Source: Rhodophyticola sp017644125
GTDB taxonomy: Bacteria; Pseudomonadota; Alphaproteobacteria; Rhodobacterales; Rhodobacteraceae
NCBI RefSeq assembly: GCF_042140125.1
Contig: NZ_CP159473.1
Direction: 5' to 3' (one strand)
Length of the DNA stretch: 64,000 bases
Part shown: piece by piece, positions 44,994 through 52,466 of the stretch
Layout of the letters: each line of letters opens with the position of its first letter
Numbering within the stretch: the stretch's first letter is position 1
Notes under the pieces: model-generated
The model's database searches: none
What the model was told of the DNA's origin: nothing
Seen by the model: only the letters and a program-made list of their open reading frames with translations
Made by a program: the position numbers and the translations under genes

Positions 44994-45869
44994 TCACCGC
45001 GTGGGGACGGGCGTGTCGCCACGGTAGTCGTAGAACCCGCGCTCGGTCTTGCGGCCAAGCCATCCGGCTTCGACATATTTGGTGAGCAGCGGGCAGGGCC
45101 GGTATTTTGTGTCCGCCAGCCCGTCGTGAAGCACGTTCATGATCGCCAGACAGGTGTCCAGACCGATGAAATCCGCAAGCTCCAGCGGCCCCATCGGATG
45201 GTTGGCCCCCAGTTTCAGCGATTCGTCGATCGAGCGGACATTGCCGACGCCTTCATAGAGCGTATAGACCGCTTCGTTGATCATCGGCATCAGGATCCTG
45301 TTGACGATGAAGGCGGGGAAATCCTCCGCCGTGGCGGCCGTCTTGCCCAGCTTGTCGACCACAGCCTTGCAGGCGGCGAACGTCGCCTCGTCGGTGGCGA
45401 TACCGCGGATCAGTTCGACCAGTTGCATCACCGGCACCGGGTTCATGAAGTGGAAGCCCATGAACTTTTCGGGTCGGTCGGTGCGGCTGGCCAGCCGTGT
45501 GATCGAGATCGAGGACGTGTTCGATGTGAGGATCGTTTCAGGCTTCAGGTGCGGCAAAAGATCTTCGAAGATCGCCTGCTTGACCGTCTCGCGTTCCGTG
45601 GCGGCTTCGATAATCAGATCCGACGGCCCCAGTTCGGTCAGAACCAGCGTCGTGGAAATCCGCGCCATGGCGGCCTGTTTTTCTTCATCGCTGATTTTTC
45701 CGCGACTGACCTGGCGTTCCAGATTGCGGTCTATCAGGGCCAGGGCCTTGTCGAGCATATCCTGGGAAATATCATTCAGAACAACGTCATAGCCCGCAAG
45801 CGCACAGACATGCGCGATGCCGTTGCCCATTTGTCCCGCGCCGACGATACCGATCTTCTGAATGTCCAT
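44994..45869 (-). CDS. hbd: 3-hydroxybutyryl-CoA dehydrogenase
   Basis: NAD(P)-dependent 3-hydroxyacyl-CoA dehydrogenase of 291 residues, the stand-alone short form. Rossmann motif IGIVGAGQMGNGIAHVCA, catalytic His in GFHFMNPVPVMQLVE and the C-terminal GANHPMGPLELADFIGLD are all present. The ATG at 45869 has GGAAAGGATG upstream; the longer frame adds an unrelated leader. It probably acts in acetoacetyl-CoA or butyrate/PHB metabolism feeding crotonyl-CoA to the ethylmalonyl-CoA pathway. The EtfAB genes lie about 1 kb away. Confidence 0.93.
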   Translation of the reverse strand: MDIQKIGIVGAGQMGNGIAHVCALAGYDVVLNDISQDMLDKALALIDRNLERQVSRGKISDEEKQAAMARISTTLVLTELGPSDLIIEAATERETVKQAIFEDLLPHLKPETILTSNTSSISITRLASRTDRPEKFMGFHFMNPVPVMQLVELIRGIATDEATFAACKAVVDKLGKTAATAEDFPAFIVNRILMPMINEAVYTLYEGVGNVRSIDESLKLGANHPMGPLELADFIGLDTCLAIMNVLHDGLADTKYRPCPLLTKYVEAGWLGRKTERGFYDYRGDTPVPTR

Positions 45870-46052
45870 GCCCGGCATCCTTTCCGCGTCCGATTTCCGC
45901 CGCACCATAGGCCTCGTTCGCGCCTGCGCACAAGGGCCCTGAACCGCGACGGATTCTGTGAAAAAGCTCCTCAATTTTGCCGTTTAGCCCTTTGGAAACG
46001 GCTCCGCGCGAGATTGGGCTCGGGTGAGTCGAAATAAGGTGGGAGCCAAGCG

Positions 46053-46874
46053 ATGAGCTTTGCACAACCGGGGCATGGGCCTCTTGAATATCAGCCGGTA
46101 CAGTATCCCGGCTCGCAAATGATGTTTCGCGGTCCGGCGCAGGATCTGAGCGGACCGTACATACTCTGTCTCGGTGCGTCCGAGACCTATGGAAAGTTCG
46201 TCAGTGCGCCATTTCCCGAGCAACTGGGCGACCGGCTGGATCGGCCGGTGGTGAATATGGGGGCGATGAATGGCGGGCTGGATCTGATCCTGCATGACAA
46301 GGCGATTGCCGGGGCCATCGAAGGCGCCGACGCGGTGGTGCTGCAAATCACCGGGGCCCAGAACATGACCAACCGGTTCTATCAGGTGCACCCGCGCCGC
46401 AACGACCGGTTCCTGAAAGCCTCAAGCCTGCTGCAGACGATCTATCGGGACGTCGATTTTACCGAGTTCCATTTCACGCGGCACATGCTGTCGACCTTGC
46501 AGGTGCTGTCCAAAGACCGGTTCCGGATCGTGGTGGACGAACTGCAACAGGCCTGGCTTGCCCGGATGCGCCAACTGATGGGGCGGATCAAGGTGCCCGT
46601 GCATCTGCTCTGGATCGCCGATCATACCCCTGAGCAGGAGCCAAGGGAGAATGCATTGGGCAGTGACCCGCTGTTCATCACCGCAGACATGCTGGAGGAG
46701 GTGGCCGCGGAGGCCGCGTCGCTCAGCCTGGCGGTCACGGCGGAAGCGGAGCGGCAGACGCCCACCCGCGGCATGTTCTTCGCGCTTCGGGAGGAGGCGG
46801 CGGCCAGGGTGCTGCCGGGCCCGATGGTTCACGCCCGCGCGGCGGAGGAACTGGCGCAACGTCTTGCCGGATAG
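46053..46874 (+). CDS. DUF6473 family protein, possibly SGNH-like
   Basis: 273 residues, uncharacterised family common in Rhodobacterales. It opens with PLEYQPVQYPGSQMMFRGPA and has blocks resembling SGNH hydrolases: a Ser in LCLGASETYGKFV, Gly/Asn in NMGAMNGGLD and Asn in QITGAQNMTNRFY, followed by VHPRRNDRFL. In the family context, a link to sulfated or capsular polysaccharide modification has been suggested only loosely; I make no functional claim. A strong terminator follows the stop. Divergent from hbd. Confidence 0.78.
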   Translation: MSFAQPGHGPLEYQPVQYPGSQMMFRGPAQDLSGPYILCLGASETYGKFVSAPFPEQLGDRLDRPVVNMGAMNGGLDLILHDKAIAGAIEGADAVVLQITGAQNMTNRFYQVHPRRNDRFLKASSLLQTIYRDVDFTEFHFTRHMLSTLQVLSKDRFRIVVDELQQAWLARMRQLMGRIKVPVHLLWIADHTPEQEPRENALGSDPLFITADMLEEVAAEAASLSLAVTAEAERQTPTRGMFFALREEAAARVLPGPMVHARAAEELAQRLAG

Positions 46875-46876
46875 AA

Positions 46877-46909
46877 AAAAAGCCCGCCGATCGGACCGGC
46901 GGGCTTTTT
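46877..46909. terminator. Strong bidirectional intrinsic terminator
   Basis: A 13-bp stem (AAAAAGCCCGCCG with its complement) around a seven-base loop has an A-run on one side and T-run on the other. It ends both the DUF6473 gene from the left and etfA from the right. Confidence 0.92.
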
Positions 46910-46933
46910 CAGCGTGGAACGATGGCCCCGGGG

Positions 46934-47863
46934 TCAGCCGAGTTTTTCGGTCAGCTCCGGCACGGCATCGAAAAGGTCCGCAACAAGGCCGTAATCGGCG
47001 ACCTGGAAAATCGGCGCTTCCTCGTCCTTGTTGATCGCGACGATGACCTTGCTGTCTTTCATGCCGGCCAGATGCTGAATCGCGCCTGAAATGCCAACGG
47101 CGATGTAAAGATCCGGGGCCACGACCTTGCCGGTCTGTCCCACCTGCCAGTCGTTCGGAGCGTAACCGCTGTCGACCGCCGCGCGGGAGGCCCCGACCGC
47201 GGCGCCCAGTTTGTCGGCCAGACCTTCGATGATCGCGAACTGCTCTTCCGAGCCCACGCCGCGCCCGCCGGAGACGACAATGCCGGCGGAGGTCAGCTCG
47301 GGCCGGTCGGAGGCCGCGACCTTGTCTTCCACCCAGGAGGAGAGACCGGGATCGCCCGCGGCACCGATCATCTCCACCGGAGCGGCGCCGCCGGTGGGGG
47401 CTGCATCGAAGGTGGAGGTCCGGAAGGTGATAACCTTCGTGGCGTCGGAGGATTTCACCGTCTGGACCGCGTTGCCCGCATAGACCGGGCGCTCGAACGT
47501 ATCGGCATCGACCACGGCGGTCGCATCGGAGATCACCATCACGTCGAGCAGCGCCGCAACGCGCGGCATGATGTTTTTCGCATCCGTCGTCGCGGGCGCG
47601 GTGATGTGGGTGTAGTCGCTCGCAAGGCTGACGATCAGATCGGCGACCGGCTCGGCCAGGCGGTGGCCGTAAAGCGGGTCTTCGGCGCAGAGCACCTTGG
47701 CCACACCGTCGATGGTGGCGGCCTCGTCCGCGGCGGCTTTGGCCGATGCGCCGACGCAAAGCAGCGTCACATCGCCAAGCGCTTTCGCGGCGGCCACGGC
47801 CTTGGCGGTGGCATCCATCGCCAGCGCGCCATCGGTCACTTCGGCAAGAACCAGAACAGCCAT
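46934..47863 (-). CDS. etfA: Electron transfer flavoprotein alpha subunit
   Basis: FAD-binding subunit of ETF, 309 residues. It carries electrons from acyl-CoA dehydrogenases such as Mcd to ETF:quinone oxidoreductase. The FAD signature near the C-terminus is intact: LYIAVGISGAIQHLAGMKDS followed by INKDEEAPIFQVADYGLV. Also VVSGGRGVGSEEQF. Its ATG overlaps the etfB stop by one base. It ends at the bidirectional terminator. Confidence 0.97.
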   Translation of the reverse strand: MAVLVLAEVTDGALAMDATAKAVAAAKALGDVTLLCVGASAKAAADEAATIDGVAKVLCAEDPLYGHRLAEPVADLIVSLASDYTHITAPATTDAKNIMPRVAALLDVMVISDATAVVDADTFERPVYAGNAVQTVKSSDATKVITFRTSTFDAAPTGGAAPVEMIGAAGDPGLSSWVEDKVAASDRPELTSAGIVVSGGRGVGSEEQFAIIEGLADKLGAAVGASRAAVDSGYAPNDWQVGQTGKVVAPDLYIAVGISGAIQHLAGMKDSKVIVAINKDEEAPIFQVADYGLVADLFDAVPELTEKLG

Positions 47864-48624
47864 CAGATCACCCCCGCTTCGTCTTTGAGTTTCGCAATCA
47901 GCTCGTCCACCGAACCGACCATCACCCCGGCCTTGCGGCTTTCGGGCTCGGCGGTTTTCAGGATCTCCAGCCGGGGCGTGACATCGACGCCATAATCGGC
48001 GGCCGTCTTTTCATCCAGCGGCTTCTTCTTGGCTTTCATGATGTTCGGCAGGCTGGCATAGCGTGGCTCGTTCAGGCGCAGGTCGACCGTGACGATGGCG
48101 GGCATCTTCACGTCGATGGTCTGCAAACCGCCATCGACCTCACGGGTGACCTTCGCACTGTCGCCGTCGATCTCGATGCCCGAGGCGAACGTGGCCTGAG
48201 ACCAGCCCAGAATGGCGGCAAGCATCTGGCCGGTGGCGTTCATGTCGTTGTCGATGGCCTGTTTGCCGGCCAGAACCAGCCCGGGCTGTTCCTCGTCGAT
48301 CACGGCTTTCAGGATTTTCGCGACCGCCAGCGGCTCGATATCTTGGTGAACATCGTCGGCGGCGATAACCAGAATGGCCCGATCGGCGCCCATGGCCAGC
48401 GCGGTGCGCAGGGTTTCCTGCGCCTGTTTGACACCGATCGAAACGGCGACGACCTCTTCCGCCTTGCCGGCTTCGCGCAGGCGGATGGCCTCTTCCACGG
48501 CGATCTCGTCAAACGGGTTCATCGACATTTTGACATTGGCGAGATCGACCCCGGACCCGTCCGCCTTCACACGGACCTTCACGTTGTAGTCAATCACGCG
48601 CTTCACAGGCACCAACACCTTCAT
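47863..48624 (-). CDS. etfB: Electron transfer flavoprotein beta subunit
   Basis: AMP-binding subunit of ETF, 253 residues. N-terminus MKVLVPVKRVIDYNVKVRV; AMP-binding GKQAIDNDMNATGQMLA; and the acyl-CoA dehydrogenase recognition loop LNEPRYASLPNIMKAKKKP are clear. The ATG at 48624 begins the family sequence; a longer frame is not conserved. First gene of etfBA. Confidence 0.97.
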   Translation of the reverse strand: MKVLVPVKRVIDYNVKVRVKADGSGVDLANVKMSMNPFDEIAVEEAIRLREAGKAEEVVAVSIGVKQAQETLRTALAMGADRAILVIAADDVHQDIEPLAVAKILKAVIDEEQPGLVLAGKQAIDNDMNATGQMLAAILGWSQATFASGIEIDGDSAKVTREVDGGLQTIDVKMPAIVTVDLRLNEPRYASLPNIMKAKKKPLDEKTAADYGVDVTPRLEILKTAEPESRKAGVMVGSVDELIAKLKDEAGVI

Positions 48625-48775
48625 CTGCACGTCACTCCTGTTCTTGGACCGGGCGGAATGGCCCAGACACATCCTTCATTCCCGAGGTGTGTTATCGTTC
48701 TTGGGCAGGTGAAAACAGTCCAAAATCGACGCAGGAGGGTTTTGCGACGCCGCGTTACGTTGGTCTGATGTTACG

Positions 48776-49435
48776 TCAACTGCCGGCGGCGTGGGCCAGC
48801 TCGACGAGGACAGCGGCGTAAATCACGCCGGACGCGACCAGAACGAAGACGTGCCAGATCGTGTTGTGAAAGGGCAGGTTTTCCCACACGTGGAAGATGA
48901 CACCGGCGGTATAGGTCAGCCCGCCGATCAGCAGGAGGATCAGCCCGGCCTGGCTGAGACCTGCAAGGATCGGCCCGCCAAAGGCGACCCCGGCCCAGCC
49001 CAGGCCCAGATAAAGCGCCAAGGCGAGGTAGCGGTGGCGCCGGGCGCTGAACAGGATGATCGAGGCGCCGGCCAGCGCCACGCCCCATATGCCCGCCAGA
49101 AACCACCCGGCATGGGCGCCGGTCAACACAAGCACCGGCGTGTAGGTTCCGGCGATCTTGAGATAGATCGCGGACTGGTCGATGCGGCGCAGCCGATCCT
49201 GCCAGCTTGGCGTCAGGATCATGTTGTAGAGCGCCGAGCAAAGCAGCATCGCGATCAGGCAGACGGTGTAGATGGCCGTGGCCGTGATGATCGTGGCGTC
49301 ACCGATCCAGACGGCGGCCAATGTGATCATCACCGGCCCGCCGATCATCGCTGCCGACAGTCCCGACACATGCACCACCGCGTCCGAGACATATTCGGCG
49401 CGGCTATAGGCATCTGGCTGACGGCGTGGCAACAT
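48776..49435 (-). CDS. Hemolysin III (YqfA/PAQR) family membrane protein
   Basis: 219 residues with seven predicted transmembrane helices. Family residues appear in EYVSDAVVHVSGLSAA, the first-helix Ser/His region, and in HVWENLPFHNTIWHVFVL, carrying the C-terminal HxxxH that binds metal in PAQR proteins. The bacterial function is unclear (membrane lipid/ceramidase-like activity is proposed for PAQR relatives). It is a single-gene unit between etfBA and a 517-base gap. Confidence 0.87.
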   Translation of the reverse strand: MLPRRQPDAYSRAEYVSDAVVHVSGLSAAMIGGPVMITLAAVWIGDATIITATAIYTVCLIAMLLCSALYNMILTPSWQDRLRRIDQSAIYLKIAGTYTPVLVLTGAHAGWFLAGIWGVALAGASIILFSARRHRYLALALYLGLGWAGVAFGGPILAGLSQAGLILLLIGGLTYTAGVIFHVWENLPFHNTIWHVFVLVASGVIYAAVLVELAHAAGS

Positions 49436-49952
49436 GGTGCGGCCCTGATTTGTGTATCCCTTTAGAGTATATCAGAATTCCCACCCGTCAATTGGCGATC
49501 CCGTAACGTTACCCCCGGGTCCGCAGGGCCGTGCCGTTCCGCCGAAACGGGAGAGGGGCGGTCACAGGAAGGCGGTTCTTGGGATAAGCGGGGTTGTCTT
49601 CGGGGCGAAACGGGTTGAGGCGACAGCCCCCTGATATCAGGGGGCTTCCGGCCCGGATAACGAAGAAACGCTGTGGCCGCAGCAGGGTGCCGGACCCACG
49701 CTCTTTGCGCCTTCAGACGGGATCACGGATTGTTTCGCGGGGAAAGAAAAACCGGTCATGCCGAATACCGGAGTGTGAGATCTGGATGCGATGACCGCGT
49801 AGGTGAGCGCCGCGGGGATCGACTGGCACCCTGATCGAGCTTTGAGAACCGGCATGAGCGGGGCCGCCACCCGGCCCCAGGAAGAGGGCATGCGCCCGTC
49901 CGCGCCTGGTCCGTTCGTATGGTGCTGGCCCCGAGATGACCGCCGCCCGTGT
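49436..49952. other. Gene-free interval with two palindromes
   Basis: 517 bases between the hemolysin III gene start and the end of the adenosyltransferase gene, with no coding frame I trust. It holds GTAACGTTAC (49503-49512), a perfect 10-base palindrome, and a 22-base palindrome at 49625-49646. Open frames of about 60-120 codons exist but lack recognisable domains. Confidence 0.55.
49625..49646. repeat. 22-bp perfect palindrome
   Basis: AGCCCCCTGAT and its exact complement meet with no loop. It could fold as a hairpin with an effective stem of 8-9 bp, or be a protein-binding site. A weak T-pair follows; a terminator for leftward transcription from the adenosyltransferase gene 300 bases away is one possibility. 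Confidence 0.55.
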
Positions 49953-50525
49953 TCAGCGGTTGGCCCCCGGCACCCACAAGACATCGTCCTTGCCGTCATT
50001 ATTGGCGATACGCCCGGCGACGAAGAACCAGTCGGACAGGCGGTTGAGATACTTCACGCCCTCTGGATTGACCGACTCCATCGTTGCCAGCTCCACGCTG
50101 ATGCGTTCGGCGCGGCGGGCCACCGTCCGGCAGACATGCAGATGCGCGGCCAGCGCAGACCCTCCCGGCAGGATGAAGCTGCGGAGCGGTGTCAGTTTCG
50201 CGTTCATCCCGTCGATTTCGGACTCGAGCCGCAACACCTGGCTTTCGGCGATGCGAAGCGGCGGATACTCCCGGTCCGCGTCCTTTTCCATGCCGGGCGT
50301 GCACAGGTCGGCGCCCAGATCGAACAGATCGTTCTGAATGGCGGCCAGCCTGTCGTCCAGCTCGCCTTCGGCGGCCAGACGGGCCATGCCAAGCGTGGCG
50401 TTCAGCTCGTCCACCGTCCCGTAGGCCGCCACCCGCATGGAGTGCTTGGCCACCCGGGTGCCATCGCCGAGGGCGGTTTCTCCGGCATCGCCGGTTTTTG
50501 TGTATATCTTGTTCAGAACGACCAT
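49953..50525 (-). CDS. Cob(I)alamin adenosyltransferase, PduO type
   Basis: 190-residue trimeric corrinoid adenosyltransferase making adenosylcobalamin from cob(I)alamin and ATP. Conserved blocks are IYTKTGDAGETALGDG (ATP binding), AAYGTVDELNATLG and LHVCRTVARRAER. It would supply coenzyme for ethylmalonyl- and methylmalonyl-CoA mutases, which Mcd at 34-36 kb implies. Downstream of a small membrane-protein gene with five bases between them, so co-transcribed. Confidence 0.94.
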   Translation of the reverse strand: MVVLNKIYTKTGDAGETALGDGTRVAKHSMRVAAYGTVDELNATLGMARLAAEGELDDRLAAIQNDLFDLGADLCTPGMEKDADREYPPLRIAESQVLRLESEIDGMNAKLTPLRSFILPGGSALAAHLHVCRTVARRAERISVELATMESVNPEGVKYLNRLSDWFFVAGRIANNDGKDDVLWVPGANR

Positions 50526-50530
50526 CTGGA

Positions 50531-50740
50531 TCAGCCCCCTGCCTGACGACGGAAAAGCACGAAAACGAGGATGAGCAGCACCGCGACGAACTGCGCCAGC
50601 AACCGCCAGCGCATGAATTTATTGGCGTTCTTGCGGTTGTACTCGCCGCCTATGCGGAATGAGTTGATGCCCATCAGCAGCACCACCAGCACCCCGAAAC
50701 AGGCCAGCGCCACGAGAATGAAAAGCGGGTCGGAAAGCAT
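50531..50740 (-). CDS. Small twin-transmembrane protein
   Basis: 69 residues with two hydrophobic helices (about 4-22 and 46-63) joined by a polar loop RIGGEYNRKNANKFMRWR, the pattern of HIG1-domain/twin-transmembrane proteins. The ATG at 50740 follows AAAGGACG. In this group it commonly precedes the adenosyltransferase gene. HIG1 relatives bind respiratory oxidases, but that is not shown for this family member. Confidence 0.82.
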   Translation of the reverse strand: MLSDPLFILVALACFGVLVVLLMGINSFRIGGEYNRKNANKFMRWRLLAQFVAVLLILVFVLFRRQAGG

Positions 50741-50792
50741 GGCACGTCCTTTTCGTTGATTGCGGGCGATGTAGCCGGTTTGTGGCTCCTGA

Positions 50793-51623
50793 CTAGGCCT
50801 TGGCGGCCATCCAGTCAAAAACCCGCTGCGGCAGGATGCGCCGGGCGATCTCGACAATCCAGGTTGCGGTGGTGATGAAATAGCGCGCGCGGGGGCGCGG
50901 CGCTTCCAGTGCGTGGATCAGTTTCGCGGTCACGGCGGGCGGCTCCAGCTGGAAAGGCGCCTTGCCGGTCGTCTCGTAGAGATGGCGCAGAAGCTGATCA
51001 CGATACAGATCCGCGATGGCGGAGGTCTCCCAGTCGATCCATTTCTCGAAGCCCGGGATCGAGTTCACCCGGAACTTCGAACTGACAGGCCCGGTATTCA
51101 GGGTCGACACATGGATCCCCGTGCCCCGCAATTCCAGCCGCAGCGTGTCGGTCAGCCCCTCGACGGCGTGTTTGCTGGCGGTATAGGCCCCCCGCCAGCG
51201 GATCGGCACCCGACCGAGCGCTGAGGAGTGCTGAACGATGCGGCCATATCCGCCCTGCGCCCGCATCACGGCGACGGCGCGGCGGGTCAGATCGTGAAGC
51301 CCGAAGACATTTGTCTCGAATATCTCGCGCAATGCGGCGGGCGGGACATCCTCCATCGCGCCCGGCAACCCGTAGCCTGCATTGTTGAAGAGGGCGTCCA
51401 GCGTTCCGCCCGTGCGGCGCAGAACCTCGGCCATACCTTCGGCGATACTCTCCGGGTCGGCCACATCCAGCGCGAAACTCTCCAGCCCTTCACTTTCCAG
51501 CCGCGCCACATCCCGGTCGTTGCGACAGGTCGCGAACACGCGCCATCCGCGCGCGGCGAGCGTCCGCGCCGCGTCCTCTCCCAGACCGGATGAACACCCG
51601 GTGATCAGGATGGATTTTGCCAT
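50793..51623 (-). CDS. SDR family oxidoreductase
   Basis: Short-chain dehydrogenase of 276 residues. Cofactor motif ITGCSSGLGEDAARTLA, NNAGYG, catalytic Ser in VQHSSALG and YTASKHAVEG (YxxxK) are intact. An N-terminal ATG at 51623 gives MAKSILITG. Length and C-terminal extension resemble the retinol-dehydrogenase-like classical SDRs; the substrate is unknown. Confidence 0.9.
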   Translation of the reverse strand: MAKSILITGCSSGLGEDAARTLAARGWRVFATCRNDRDVARLESEGLESFALDVADPESIAEGMAEVLRRTGGTLDALFNNAGYGLPGAMEDVPPAALREIFETNVFGLHDLTRRAVAVMRAQGGYGRIVQHSSALGRVPIRWRGAYTASKHAVEGLTDTLRLELRGTGIHVSTLNTGPVSSKFRVNSIPGFEKWIDWETSAIADLYRDQLLRHLYETTGKAPFQLEPPAVTAKLIHALEAPRPRARYFITTATWIVEIARRILPQRVFDWMAAKA

Positions 51624-51683
51624 GCAGTCCTCTTGCCCCAATACATGTCGATGCCTAGGGCAGGGGCGGTGCGAGGGCAATGG

Positions 51684-52322
51684 TCAGGGTTGATCCGGCG
51701 ACAGGAAGCGCCCGGCCATGTATCCGACGCGACCGGACTCCGTGTGGCGGATCTGGACCCAGCCATTTGGGATCTCTTCGATAAGCTCGGCTTCCGCACC
51801 GTATCCAAGCGCCATCAGGACGGGGTTTTGCGTCGACGGGCCTGCGCGCATGTTCACGCGGCTTCCGGTGACATAGACCATCTCTTTCGCGGCGGGCGAA
51901 GCTGCGTCGGATTGCACCGGGACCGGAGTTGCCGCCGCGACACTGACCACATCCGGCGCATCGATCAGACCGGGGTTGATGACAGCGTCCACCTCGATCC
52001 GCTCGCCATTCGCAGTCTCTATGATCATTGCCGGCTGTGGCGCAGGTTCGGAGAGGATCGGCACGTCCGTCGTGGTGTTGAGCGATGCGGTCATCAGCAT
52101 CGGCTCAGGGGTCGCCGGTTCGTCTGCGGTCATGGCCGCCGGGACCAGCAAGCCCTGGGCCACCAGGTTCACGGACGCGTCGACCGCCGCGCTGTCCGCT
52201 GCCGTACCGGCAGTCAGGCCGGCGGAGGCGTTATCGTGCCGGTCGGCGGGGTCGAGAGCTTCCGGAAGAATGATCATTCCGGCGTAAAGTGTGGCGCATA
52301 ACAAGACAGTCAGGCGGATCAT
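51684..52322 (-). CDS. Exported SH3-domain protein
   Basis: 212 residues: an N-terminal hydrophobic signal/anchor (about 1-20), a long Ala/Pro/Thr-rich linker (to about 145) and a C-terminal bacterial SH3 domain (YVTGSRVNMRAGPSTQNPVL, then GWVQIRH and GYMAGRFL). Such proteins bind peptidoglycan or act in envelope signalling. The ATG at 52322 has GAGGAT upstream. Divergent from parC. Confidence 0.82.
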   Translation of the reverse strand: MIRLTVLLCATLYAGMIILPEALDPADRHDNASAGLTAGTAADSAAVDASVNLVAQGLLVPAAMTADEPATPEPMLMTASLNTTTDVPILSEPAPQPAMIIETANGERIEVDAVINPGLIDAPDVVSVAAATPVPVQSDAASPAAKEMVYVTGSRVNMRAGPSTQNPVLMALGYGAEAELIEEIPNGWVQIRHTESGRVGYMAGRFLSPDQP

Positions 52323-52466
52323 GGCAGTAATCCTCAAAAACGTTACTCATCAAATGACGTCGGCATCTTATTGCCTAGTCACCGATTCTGATATGGAGGA
52401 AAAACGCCGTTTGGACGCTTTTGGTTCCTTTACGGGTGACCGGTCCTTGCGTATCAGGGGGATCAA

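Noticed and set aside
49637..49999. Leftward open frame of 120 codons in the 49.4-50.0 kb gap
   Set aside because: Overlaps the end of the adenosyltransferase gene, spans a palindrome and shows no recognisable family.
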